Shown: positions 21,344 to 31,196 of the stretch, one piece after another
Numbering within the stretch: the stretch's first letter is position 1
Layout of the letters: each line of letters starts with the position of its first letter
Origin: Trichaptum fuscoviolaceum
Lineage: Eukaryota > Basidiomycota > Agaricomycetes > Hymenochaetales > Trichaptaceae
Length of the DNA stretch: 64,000 nucleotides
Reading direction: 5' to 3'
Assembly (NCBI GenBank): GCA_910574455.1
Contig: CAJSYZ010000005.1
Location: forward strand, 5,890,001 to 5,954,000
Made by a program: the position numbers and the translations under genes
Notes under the pieces: generated by a model
The model's database searches: none
What the model was told of the DNA's origin: nothing
What the model saw: the letters and a program-made list of their open reading frames with translations, nothing else

Positions 21344-23431
21344 TTATTCGCTATCTGATGCGCTCTGCAGGCTAAGTGAGCTGCTCGAGGATACAGAGCT
21401 CTCTGACTCTGAAGAGGTGGACAACAAGTCCCAGGTTCCCTCCAAGTCGGCGTCGGTGTCCATAGCGTCCGCGCCGAGGATCTCTCTCTCACTGAGTCTG
21501 TACGATAGACTGGGGACTATAGGTGGGGGCACGGGCACCGTGAAGCCCTGCGTCAATTGAAGTATGCTGCTCGAACCGATGACAGACGTCGCCTGTAACT
21601 GCGAGTCCCCAGAAGCAGTCGCTGAGGTGGGTATTGCTGTGTTTGGATACTCGTGTTCGGCTACGGGTAACGAGGTGGCAGCAGCGACGAAATCACAGGT
21701 CCGCCTGCGTTTTGTTACATGCGGGCTTGCAGGAAGGCCTTCGAGGGGGTCAGGTACTTTTGATGGTGATAAGGTCTCAAGACCGGACGGCAGACGCGAT
21801 ACCACTGTGCTTGATCCGTGATCGTTCGGCGTTGCGCCATTCCCTTCGTTCTCATCGTCCTCCTCCTCTTCGCAGGACGCATAGCGATCGACTTCCGACT
21901 CTGATATATATGATTCCACGTCAGTCTGGGGCGGCGGAGATGCAAACTGCATAGAATGTGTAGCGCCCATTTCGAATACGAACGGGTCCACCAACGAGCC
22001 ACTGCGAGAGTTTGTCCGTCGCATCGAGCGACGACGCGTGCGCGGGAGCAGCGCATGCATCTCAGAATCGCTCTCGACGTCGCTATGCGTGTATGCATCT
22101 GAAGCCGTGAATGACGATGCACGCCATGCGGCCACCATCGCCCCAGACCGGTCCCGCGCAGATCCTGAATCAGACAACAAAGGGTCAATTGTAGAGTCGT
22201 AAAGAGATCGCGTACTAGACGAAAAGTCTGCAGGGGAGGCGAACGGGTTCGTCGCTGCGCTAAAGGCGGGGGATGGGCTCCTTGGTCCATACCCGAAGCG
22301 CACCGACTCAACGTCAGACTCAGCCTCGCTTGCACTGGAAGCTTCAACACTGCTGTCTGCTGCAGTTGTAGGAGGACGGAGCGTTTCTGTACTAAGCGTG
22401 CGCTTGAGAACTTTATCCCGATCGTCGAAGCCTATCAATTCTTCACGCTCGCGCTGATGGCGAGTGAACATCTCGTCCCAACGCGTGCGCTTCGCCTTCG
22501 CCTTCGCCTTCGCCTTCCCGGTTTCTTCATTATTTCCAGTATCATTGATGTTTGCACTGCTGTCTAGAATGTTGAGTAAAGTTTGCCCACCGCCGCACAC
22601 CGCCCAGTCGGTGTCGAGCAAACCGAGGTGATGCACATCACGCCACGTGTTCTCGTTTTGGCCCGGGCCCGCAGACATGATTGCCCGTCGTCGGATGCCT
22701 TCGTGCGCGAAGCCCAGTGCGACGAACATACGATTAGCATGTTCTCGCGTTGGACCGTCCACGATGGCTGCACATACTCGGTGGAACGCAAACTGGTCGA
22801 AAGCCATTTCAAGCGCCTGGAGCACTGCCCGCGGGCCGATGCCCCGATTACAATGATCAGGGAGCAACGCGAGTCCGAGTGAGACTTCGGATGGATACTG
22901 AGGATGTGGGAGGAAGTAGATGATGCCAACGAATGTCTTTGTGAAATGGCTCGGTAGACTGGGCTCTTCGTACATTTCATCCATACCTGTGTCCTCCCAA
23001 GCGGTTCTCCCATTCTCTCTATGATTTTCATTCGCGTCACTATGCCAGTCCGACGAACTGCCAGTATATGGCTCTGGAGCCCATCTCGATTGGCTAGCGG
23101 TCCCAATTTCTGCGGGGTAGCTCTCGTCCGATGATTGCCCGTCACGAAAGGCCTGTGCCGCCTGCTCATATCCACGGCCCAGATTATTGACAGAATCTTC
23201 GTGTATCGTCCCCAGGTACAAACACTTTTCTTGGAACGTATAGATACTCGGCACTTGGTCGAGTGCGGCGTCCGCTGACGTGCGCAGGAGGATGTTGAAC
23301 GCTTCGAGAATCATGTTCAACTCGATCTCCGAGCGCTCGCGGTGTGGCACAAACTGCTGCAGACGCACTGAAGGAGTTCTCTTCATTGACGCGTTCGTCG
23401 CAGCGTCGGGAGCCTGAGGCGGGAAGATCAT
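21344..23431 (-). CDS. GNAT acetyltransferase domain protein with long disordered acidic/serine-rich tail
   Basis: A single-exon 695-residue protein, unusual here because nearly all neighbours have introns. The first roughly 270 residues form a RimJ-like GNAT domain: FVGIIYFLPHPQYPSEVSLG, then LALLPDHCNRGIGPRAVLQA (Arg-Gly-Ile-Gly-Pro-Arg is the acetyl-CoA pyrophosphate loop), HRVCAAIVDGPTREHANRMF and ALGFAHEGIRRRA, the typical closing segment. An insertion of about 60 polar residues sits inside the domain (about residues 95-160). After it comes a short basic repeat of Lys-Ala pairs (GKAKAKAKAKRTRWDEMFTRH), possibly a nuclear signal, then about 350 residues rich in Ser, Asp and Glu ending in a Ser/Glu/Asp run. 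Acceptor unknown. The tail suggests regulation or partner binding, which is inference. Confidence 0.75.
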   Translation of the reverse strand: MIFPPQAPDAATNASMKRTPSVRLQQFVPHRERSEIELNMILEAFNILLRTSADAALDQVPSIYTFQEKCLYLGTIHEDSVNNLGRGYEQAAQAFRDGQSSDESYPAEIGTASQSRWAPEPYTGSSSDWHSDANENHRENGRTAWEDTGMDEMYEEPSLPSHFTKTFVGIIYFLPHPQYPSEVSLGLALLPDHCNRGIGPRAVLQALEMAFDQFAFHRVCAAIVDGPTREHANRMFVALGFAHEGIRRRAIMSAGPGQNENTWRDVHHLGLLDTDWAVCGGGQTLLNILDSSANINDTGNNEETGKAKAKAKAKRTRWDEMFTRHQREREELIGFDDRDKVLKRTLSTETLRPPTTAADSSVEASSASEAESDVESVRFGYGPRSPSPAFSAATNPFASPADFSSSTRSLYDSTIDPLLSDSGSARDRSGAMVAAWRASSFTASDAYTHSDVESDSEMHALLPRTRRRSMRRTNSRSGSLVDPFVFEMGATHSMQFASPPPQTDVESYISESEVDRYASCEEEEDDENEGNGATPNDHGSSTVVSRLPSGLETLSPSKVPDPLEGLPASPHVTKRRRTCDFVAAATSLPVAEHEYPNTAIPTSATASGDSQLQATSVIGSSSILQLTQGFTVPVPPPIVPSLSYRLSEREILGADAMDTDADLEGTWDLLSTSSESESSVSSSSSLSLQSASDSE

Positions 23432-23727
23432 GGTGGACGTTGGGTGCTAGGAAAATGGCTGCGGTTTGGCGCCGTTGCTCTTGAAATGCGGCCATCGGGC
23501 GCTCATCACTGCCATCAGCACCGCCGAGTAGAAAGAGTGAGTCCATTGGCGAGGTGTATTAGGTTCAGACTTGAAGGAGTCAGATGCTACGGCGCGTGTG
23601 TGCTTATTATGGTCACCCGGTATCCCTGCATGTAGAGACATTCTCACATAAAGCAGACTGCGCTTCCGAGTCACTGTTATTCTCAATCACGTATTCATTT
23701 TACTCTTTACTTTGATGTGAATATACC

Positions 23728-24743
23728 TCAGATCGCACCCGCAGGAAAGACCATTGGCCCTTGGACCTCTTCTTTCTTCTTAGATCCCATCAAAATTTCA
23801 ACGAGCTTGAGTGCGAATGGGAAAGCGGTGCCTATAGAGGATGGCGTTAGCACGTCTCCGCATTGGCCGGTCCGATGTAATTACTCACCTGGTCCACGAC
23901 TGAAGGGAAGTGTAAAAGAAGAGTCAATGTGCATAGTACATTCTGCACAGCACAGAGCTGACCTTGTCACCAGGCTGTTCGCGACAACAACGGAGTCCTC
24001 ACTATAATCGTAGTCTGAGAAGAGATGTCCTGTCAGATTATCGACGGAACTGATCACTGGGCGTCCACACCGTTTTCGAGTTCGTTCTTAATGCTCGGAT
24101 GGGAGGTTATGGCCTGCCTCGGCAATGCGGAAGTCTTCGCAGCGAGGCTCCCTATTGCCAATAGCAAAAGCAAGATACATCACTGTAAGACTCATATTTA
24201 CATCGGCAATGCATACCTGCACAAATCATCCCAACTAGCTTCTTTGCTTGGTATTGCTTCAAGAGCAGATGCTGCACGATAACATTCTGCGAAATCGTCT
24301 CCGCGCCCTTCGCGCCACCTGGCACAACCAGAAGGTCCGCGTCCTGAGTGTGCAACTCAGTCAATATTCTGATCTTTGGTTTGACAAGTCCAACTCTGAC
24401 GCACAAAAGTCTCCCCCAGCTGGTCGAGTGTAGTGTCCGCGACAATCTTCACGCCTCTCGAGCACGTAGCGATCGCAGTAGGCCCAGCAGACTCCCCCGG
24501 GGCTGGTACGAAGACAGAGGTAGTCGTCAAGCCTGCTCGAACGAGCGTGTCATAAGTGATCGTGCTGGAGATACGCTGCATGTCAATAAATGAAGCTTGA
24601 CATCACAGGCATAAGAACGATAAACTGTACGGGGATACTAAGGGTTGTCGTTTTGCTGACGCCTGAACGAGCTCGGAGGTACTGGGTACTCACAACTCCA
24701 TTTCCTCTGTACCATCTGCAATGAAAACGGTTGCGCTGACCAT
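23728..24743 (-). CDS. DJ-1/PfpI family protein (PARK7-like), seven exons
   Basis: A cysteine-dependent DJ-1 superfamily protein linked to oxidative stress protection and glyoxalase or deglycase-like activity. No long frame reveals it, but the exons line up along the minus strand: MVSATVFIADGTEEMEF (ATG at 24743; the TEEME Glu supports the active-site Cys), then TITYDTLVRAGLTTTSVFVP and CSRGVKIVADTTLDQL, then DADLLVVPGGAKGAETI and KKLVGMICAG with the nucleophilic Cys, then SLAAKTSALPRQAITSHPSI, then DYDYSEDSVVVANSLVTS, a tiny exon encoding RGPG, and finally TAFPFALKLVEILMGS and GPMVFPAGAI before TGA 23728-23730. Each junction has GT-AG ends and keeps frame. About 195 residues matches the family. 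Substrate or chaperone role is not determined by sequence. Confidence 0.88.
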
Positions 24744-25230
24744 CTTGAGTAAAAGTTAATGTCTGTAACCGGTAATAGTTCAATGAGAGAAAATCCAGTA
24801 CAACATAAGCGAGTTACTTGTAGCCTACTACTGTAGGAGTGTAGTGCTATGGCAGCCTGAGTGTCTGACGTCATTTTTACCACTGTATTTGCAGTTATTT
24901 ATTTCTGAGACTCGGACCAGTGCCAGTGTTGATTTCTCGAACTTGAATGCCTTTTCTCATGTTCGCAATGACTCGGACTCAAGAGATTTTTGTTTCCGCC
25001 AAAGAAATAAGTTATATTGGTGATTTCTGACACTCGCCTTCAATTTATTGCTTTATGAATACTCCTACCAGGTCTACAATTCTGCACCCCATGTTGTTTC
25101 TCAGCATATCTGATTGTTAAGCATCTCCAATCACAAACTCTTATCTTCACGGTTAGATAGACAATATCCGGACAAAAATATGCAGCTCAGGCTGTGGTTA
25201 ACAAGTCCATACAGGTATTCCCATTTCCAA
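24744..25230. other. Spacer between the DJ-1 gene and the hydrophobin
   Basis: 487 bp without coding potential; should contain the DJ-1 promoter (minus strand) and the hydrophobin 3' end. Confidence 0.4.
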
Positions 25231-25687
25231 TCAAAGGCCAACATTGATAGGAGTGCAACCAACTGCAATGAGACCATCTGCAATTGATATTGAATGGTGA
25301 GTAATCTGTTCATCATGATGCGAAAGGAATGTGTCTCACTCTGCACGACATTGTCACAGCACACGGTCTGCGAAGCGCAGTTGGTTCCGCTGACACCGAC
25401 AACCTACAACATAGATCAGATCTATAGTCGATAGTCGACAATCAGATTGAACGGGTATTGCTCACAGTGATGGGCGAGCAAGTAACTCCAACGTTGATAT
25501 CAAGGGCTCCGAGGACAATGCCTAGGAGACCAAGGAGTGTAGAAACAACGGGGTCGGAGGCCGACTCAACACTGCTGCAGCACTGCAGAGAGCCAGTAGA
25601 GCACGACTCGTCGGCAGCATTGGGAGTAGGTGTGGCAACCGCAAGGGTGACGAGCGAGGCAACGAAAGCAAGCTTCTTGAACTGCAT
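25231..25687 (-). CDS. Class I hydrophobin
   Basis: A small secreted amphipathic protein that self-assembles at air-water interfaces and coats aerial hyphae, spores or fruit bodies. The ATG at 25687 gives [20 protein letters not shown], a clear signal peptide. Three exons are joined by an intron of about 65 nt beginning GTGAGC and one beginning GTGAGA. The mature protein carries all eight cysteines in the class I pattern: Cys, six residues, Cys-Cys (QCC), a long hydrophobic loop ([20 protein letters not shown]), Cys (VTC), Cys (TNC), Cys-Cys (TVCCDNV) and a last Cys ([11 protein letters not shown]) six residues before the stop. Length about 110 residues is normal. A TATA-like element lies upstream at about 25757-25764. 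This is a strong lineage marker for a filamentous basidiomycete. Confidence 0.93.
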
Positions 25688-25754
25688 GATGGATGATCTG
25701 GTATGTGGACTTTGAGGGCAGAGTACACTGAAGAAAACTGCAGGACTGATGTCC

Positions 25755-25766
25755 CTTCTTATACTG
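25755..25766 (-). promoter_or_regulatory. TATA-like box of the hydrophobin gene
   Basis: Read on the minus strand, GTATAAGAAGG lies about 70 bp upstream of the hydrophobin ATG, at the position expected for a core promoter of a highly expressed gene. Confidence 0.45.
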
Positions 25767-26976
25767 TAGACAAGGAGACACTGCTCTGTACACGACAGCA
25801 TGTGCAGTGCCTATGTCGCTAAACAACTTTCTCATTCAATGAAAATTGTATCGATTGTCCTATCATCTTCTCGTATGAATGAGCGCAACCGAACAATACG
25901 CCACTGTGACTTGCCTCCGGAGGTCATTCTATTGAGAGGCGATGACAGCTTCTTTGAATCAGAATCTATTCGCAGCCTATCAGGAGCACGAAGAGGTGAG
26001 TGTTCTGTATGAGCTGTCTATCTCCATCAGCTTTAAGGTCCATTCTCAGGATTACCATTGGTTCAGGAGCGAAGTCAGCGAACCACTCTCCTTTCTTCCT
26101 CGGATTCCTCGTTTTGGGCATTGGATGTGGCCAGTGCGGTATCCGCCTGATCGACGCGTTTACCACGGATCGACAGAATACCGTCATACCACACGTCTCC
26201 CACTCAGGAATGTTCACAGAATCTGCCAACTGACATAGGCCTTCTAATTGCACTCCACAATTCGAATGCACCCGTTTCGCCGTTCTTGCGATAAGAATTG
26301 AAAGTACTGGTCCCTGCGTAAGCTGATGCTATTATCAACGCGTCTACGCTTGCTTAATTTATCACAGAAGACACGCGATTGACACGATGCTTTATCTTCT
26401 CTGTTCACCTCAGACTTGCATACTGCTTTTGGTGTAATTTGATGTTCGCTTGCATGCATCCACGTCATTTGCTTGCTTGACCTGATATTCAAGAGGGCTT
26501 TAGCCGCAATTCTTTATTGCGAGAGGGAATTGTACTGAGCATGGCCTGTGCAGCTTCCACCCCTGAACTGAGCCCCCAAGATCTTATACACCCCGGTAGT
26601 GTCAGGCGAAGCTCCCACTGCGAAAGCCCACTATGCAGACTTGCTGCTGTTCATCATCTAAATAAAGCACTATGGGACGGTACCCCTTACCTTACACTCG
26701 CCCCGTCAATGTTCTATGACTGTATCTTAGCTCAACGTCGTTTTGCTGGCCAACATGCTTCTTGGAAAAGACAAGATTTTGTCTCCCGTCTTTGAGACGA
26801 GCAAAATTATATGCGACATGTTGCAGGCATAGCCACGTCCACAAATGATTACTGCATATCTATCGAACTTCCTGCACACCAATTATATCACCATTTAACG
26901 AACAGGTCATAGTACAGAACAACGATTATAAAACTTAAGCATCCTTGCTTTATCGTCCAGGCTACCCGAAGCATTC
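25767..26976. other. 1.2-kb gene-free region
   Basis: Several frames of 70-100 codons overlap on both strands around 25960-26270 and 26517-26795, but none shows a domain, signal peptide or convincing splice structure. Likely hydrophobin promoter plus intergenic sequence. Confidence 0.4.
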
Positions 26977-29900
26977 TCAGTCCCCCTCTTGTTTAGAAAT
27001 GTTTTTTGAGGCTCGTGAAAAACCGGGTACCAGAGATTCTGGCTGTTCCTCAGTCACGGACGGCATGCCGTAGAGTTCCATATCCGAAACACCCTGTCCA
27101 GGAACAATAGGAAGGGTAGTGGAACCTGACAATTGGAGCCCTACTGGAGTCGGTGCAAACAAGCTCGTCCCAGGTGGTTGGGAGCTCGTCACAAGGTCGT
27201 TTGGATGCACAGTATCTTGGCTAAATCTCGGTACAACCATCGTACTGCGTCTATCGTCCTCGTCGACGATCATACCAACGTCGCTGTCGGCGGGCACTGG
27301 TACTCCCGGCAGTTGAAGTCCGAGCATTTGTGCGATCATGGCCGATCCGTTATCAAGGCTGTCCGTTGGGGATTTCATGAGGGTGTTCTCGGTCTCGAGC
27401 ATCGCAGGTTTATTTGGTGTCGAAATTTGCAACTCGTGCTTAAGATGATCATGCGATGAGCTCGACGATCCTTGCTGCGAAGGTTGAGTAGCGTTCTCAA
27501 TGACGTCCTTCGCATCTGCGAGCAGCTGCAGTTTCTCCGCCGAGCTAGGCCAAATGACCTGTAGTTCCATTAATCCCATCGGCGAAGATCTATGATGAGA
27601 GTGGTAAACCCACCCTTAAGTCGTTCAGATACAGTAAGATGTGTTCAACCATAGACGTATCTGACATAGAAGTGAGCGACGATGACGTAGGTAGCCGGAG
27701 GGTACGTACCGTTTCCTAAATGTGCGATACTAATTGAAGGAAAGCATGAGCGTTCGACTTGGAAGGGATATTCGGAGACCAATTGAGAGGTAACACGTAC
27801 CCAACATTAAACAGGAAGGACGGCATCACGGGAGAGCTCGCCTGAAAACCATGGGCATTGCGAAACACGGTTGCTTAATAGGCGAGGTGGATGAGCAATG
27901 CTTCATGGACATATTTGCATACTTGGACAAACCAATGCGGTATATCTGCTGCGTTGCGAAGCGCAGCTGCTTGGTACCATTGTTGACCGTCTGCTGAAGG
28001 TCTGGGTCTGATCTATAGCAATTTCGGGAATATTATGAGATGTATATCGATCATTCCAGTCATGAGAGTACTAACCCTATATCCTGGCGCAACCGTGACG
28101 CACTGCAAAACATAAGATAATAAGTAAACCATTGCACCGTGCTGACAAGAAAGGAAAGAAAAAAACATACAAGTCACGGTTTACAAGTACGACGGCAGAC
28201 CAGTACCATAGGTGTAATATTAAGACGCACGGTTTCGGCACCGGTTTATCTTGTGACAGGTCGCAGCGTAAGTCAGCATTCAATTTACCCAACCATTTGT
28301 TCAAGCGAGTCATAAAAGCATTGCGACAACTTTCATGGTCGTCGACGCTAGACGTCACTACAGCATACAAACTTCCCAGTATGTCCCCGACGATGGAAGC
28401 TGCACACAAGATTAGAACATGATACGAAAAATTTGACGGAATAGCATTTACATAGGCTTGCCAATTTCCTAAAGCATTGCACTGACAGAGGGTCACATTC
28501 AACTTCTTGATCACCGACTTTTATCTAGAATACGGTGCCGTTGTAAGTGAGTTTCGGAAATTCACACACTGCATCACAAACCTTCAAGTCCTGTGACAAA
28601 GCCGGCAGTGTGTACTTGGCCTCTGGCTGTAGAATCGATGGTTGACGACCTAGGTACGAAACGTTTGTCGGGAATTATCACTTTTTAGCTTAGATATCTC
28701 ACCAAGCGACCAGGCGAGAAACCTTCATCCATAGCCAAAAAGTGGAAATGATTAGAAGGAGAGTTAAAATGTTTCAAATGACAATAACAAACTTGTCCAA
28801 AATTGACAACGACCACCAAGTACAGCAACGTTCATCTTCCTTAACCGAATCGATATTCTCAGCTGTTGGAGACGCTTTATGTATACCTAGAGCTCGCGCC
28901 TGATTGAATATTCAGCTCAAAACACAAAGAGGGATCTAGATCAACGGACCATACGAATTGCCTTTCCTAATTGAAGGCGGATGTGCTAAGTTGTTTACCT
29001 CTTTAACAAAAAAAAATATGAGTGATTTACCTAAATCGGTCCAGGCTCGCTCCGCCGAATCTATTAATTCGGATTAAATTAGCAGTGCAAAGCTTGACCA
29101 AACACTGAGAAAAGCGACCAACCAGTTGCAATTCTGTAATATGAAAGAAGCGTCAAACCTTGACAAACAGCAAGGGATGGTATTTGTGCGACCGAGGCTG
29201 GATTAAATTGGTTATAACAGAGTACATATAGACAATATATACTGACGTACCGATGGATTGTTTGGCAGAGCTGAAGTAGCTATTCCCCGCCCCATTAAAC
29301 AGCTCAGACTTTCGTTCACCATAATATAGACTGGCAGTTGCAAATATAGATAGAGTCAGAAACTCCTCTTGTTCTTTTGGGACTCCGGTATCGATACTGG
29401 AAGCAAAGGACACTGATTTGACCATGGGGAACAGGCTATGTATATGGGCGAAGTAAAGATCAAATAGGTGCCCCTGGGTGTTTGGAGGTGGCCATGTCAG
29501 CTCAGGAGATGGTGTCGCCATGTCGATGTCTGTCTCGGGCAGCCGAACATGCGAAGGCCTTATTATGAGCGATGATTCAGTGAACAAACAAGAAACAAAG
29601 TCAAAAAGCGACATACCAGGTAACGCCGCTTGTTATATTGCCGACGATCGAATTAAGAAACGTGATGTCGCTGCTATCTAATTGATAGAACATCTCGAAT
29701 CCGTTTAAGACTATTATCTCCTGAACACGAGGTATAACAGCCTACTTGGTCAAATCCGGAAGATGAAGGCGTACGCCTCGATGTGCTGCTCTGCGAATAT
29801 ACATCATCCTCTTTCATATTCGACGTGATTCAGTACATTTCAGAAAGAAGATACGGGGCCAATTACCCAATTCATCCATGGTAAACGGTATACTATTTTC

Positions 29901-30816
29901 AGGCCAGTTGAATTGCTCAGAAGTGTATGGCTGCCAGCTGGTTCCTGGCTGTTAACATGTCAAAGGTGTATTTAGGGCAGAGGGGTGCGACCCACTTTCT
30001 TATCATCATTTAGAATAGCCAACAAGCTTGATTGCCAGTCCGGCGGTGGCTGCAAGTCATCTTGAAGAAAAGGACACCCTCAGAAATCTAAGATACTCAG
30101 ACGTAGAGAAGGCAGAAACTTACCGAATCTGTGAGACATGACCTGAGCTTCCCGTTCTGCGCGAGTTTCGCGAGTCGTACGGCCTCCCTGATCACGCGCG
30201 TGCTGAGACGTGGTATGACTAGTCAATATGCTGGACTCAGATTCCTCTGGTGCAGCGCCAGCGTTGACACCATATATACCATGGCTTACACGGTCTACGA
30301 TGCTGTGAGCGATGGGGTCCCTTCGTAGGGCGTTGACGAGTGATCTTGATGCAGGATCTTCAGAAGCTATGACTGATCCCAGAATGGACTCTGCGAGTTG
30401 TAAGCGTTGTTCCAAGGCCCGGATATATCCTTTCGGTGGGCCCCTCTGGAAATTCGGTTCTAAATGGATGAGTAGACAAGTCTTCGTGAGATAGACTCTT
30501 TTCATCGAGTCCGAGATTATGCACCGTCAAAGGTGCAACCTAAGGTATTTTATAAGAACATACAAATGGACAAGTCAGACTATATACATACCGGAGTCAT
30601 TCTGTGTGCAGTAATCGCATGAGCCAACATCTGCCGCCCTCACACATCTGACCCTCGCTTTCCGACAACGATCACAGGCTAGTCGGCGACGAGATCATCA
30701 GCTGACTAAGCGAACAGGATTATCTCTAACCCACCTCTGTTAGTCCGTTCTTTGGGATTTTGTTCCGAATACTCAGACGACGGAACAGTCTCTAAAGCTT
30801 CAGAATCGGTGTGCAT
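26977..30816 (-). CDS. Zn2Cys6 fungal transcription factor A (multi-exon)
   Basis: A nuclear binuclear zinc-cluster regulator. Minus-strand start at 30816 (MHTDSEALETVPSSEYSE). The zinc cluster, assembled over three exons, has six cysteines spaced C-x2-C-x6-C-x8-C-x2-C-x6-C, beginning CDRCRKARVRC; the sixth Cys is in a tiny exon after an intron at about 30545-30600. A conserved linker PNFQRGPPKGYIRALEQRL leads into a probable dimerisation helix. The middle-homology region begins with LFDLYFAHIHSLFPMVKSV at about 29390-29470, typical of the fungal-specific TF domain. Many short introns follow, and the last exon (26977-27579) is a Ser/Pro/Gln-rich, probably disordered tail. A paralogue lies immediately upstream in tandem. 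Targets unknown. Internal exons between 27600 and 29150 were not fully resolved. Confidence 0.8.
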
Positions 30817-31196
30817 GGTAGTCTGAGTGTATCGTGCAGTGTGGGCAGAAAGTCGTCAAGCCTCTATGTCACTTGTTAAATAGAATCCCTGCAAGCCTAG
30901 CCTATGACGACATTGCTTTCTCACCACGAATCCCATCACAATGAATCTTGACCATCAGTCCACTTACTCTGTAATAAATATAATAATATCCATCTCAGCA
31001 TAACCACCCAGGGGACTTTCGATCTACGCTGAACCTGTGAGCCCACGGGTGATAGAAGGAACTCGGAGCCAATCACTGCATACAACTGAACATAATTGGT
31101 CGCCATGTATTCGACCAAAACAGTTCGCCAAACGAAAATAATAGTGAAGCACCAAACGATTGTAGGGATATATAGCCTGACAGAACGACAAACTCC
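30817..31196. other. Spacer between the tandem Zn2Cys6 genes
   Basis: 380 bp; no coding potential. Holds the promoter of regulator A and the 3' end of regulator B. Confidence 0.4.

Noticed and set aside
22564..23175. 203-codon minus-strand frame inside the 695-residue GNAT gene
   Set aside because: Shadow frame on the same strand as a longer frame with a recognisable domain; its translation shows no family pattern.
9087..23431. Clustering of NatA subunit and GNAT genes as a possible acetylation gene cluster
   Set aside because: The genes belong to different classes, lie on different strands and are separated by unrelated genes; chance linkage is the simpler explanation.
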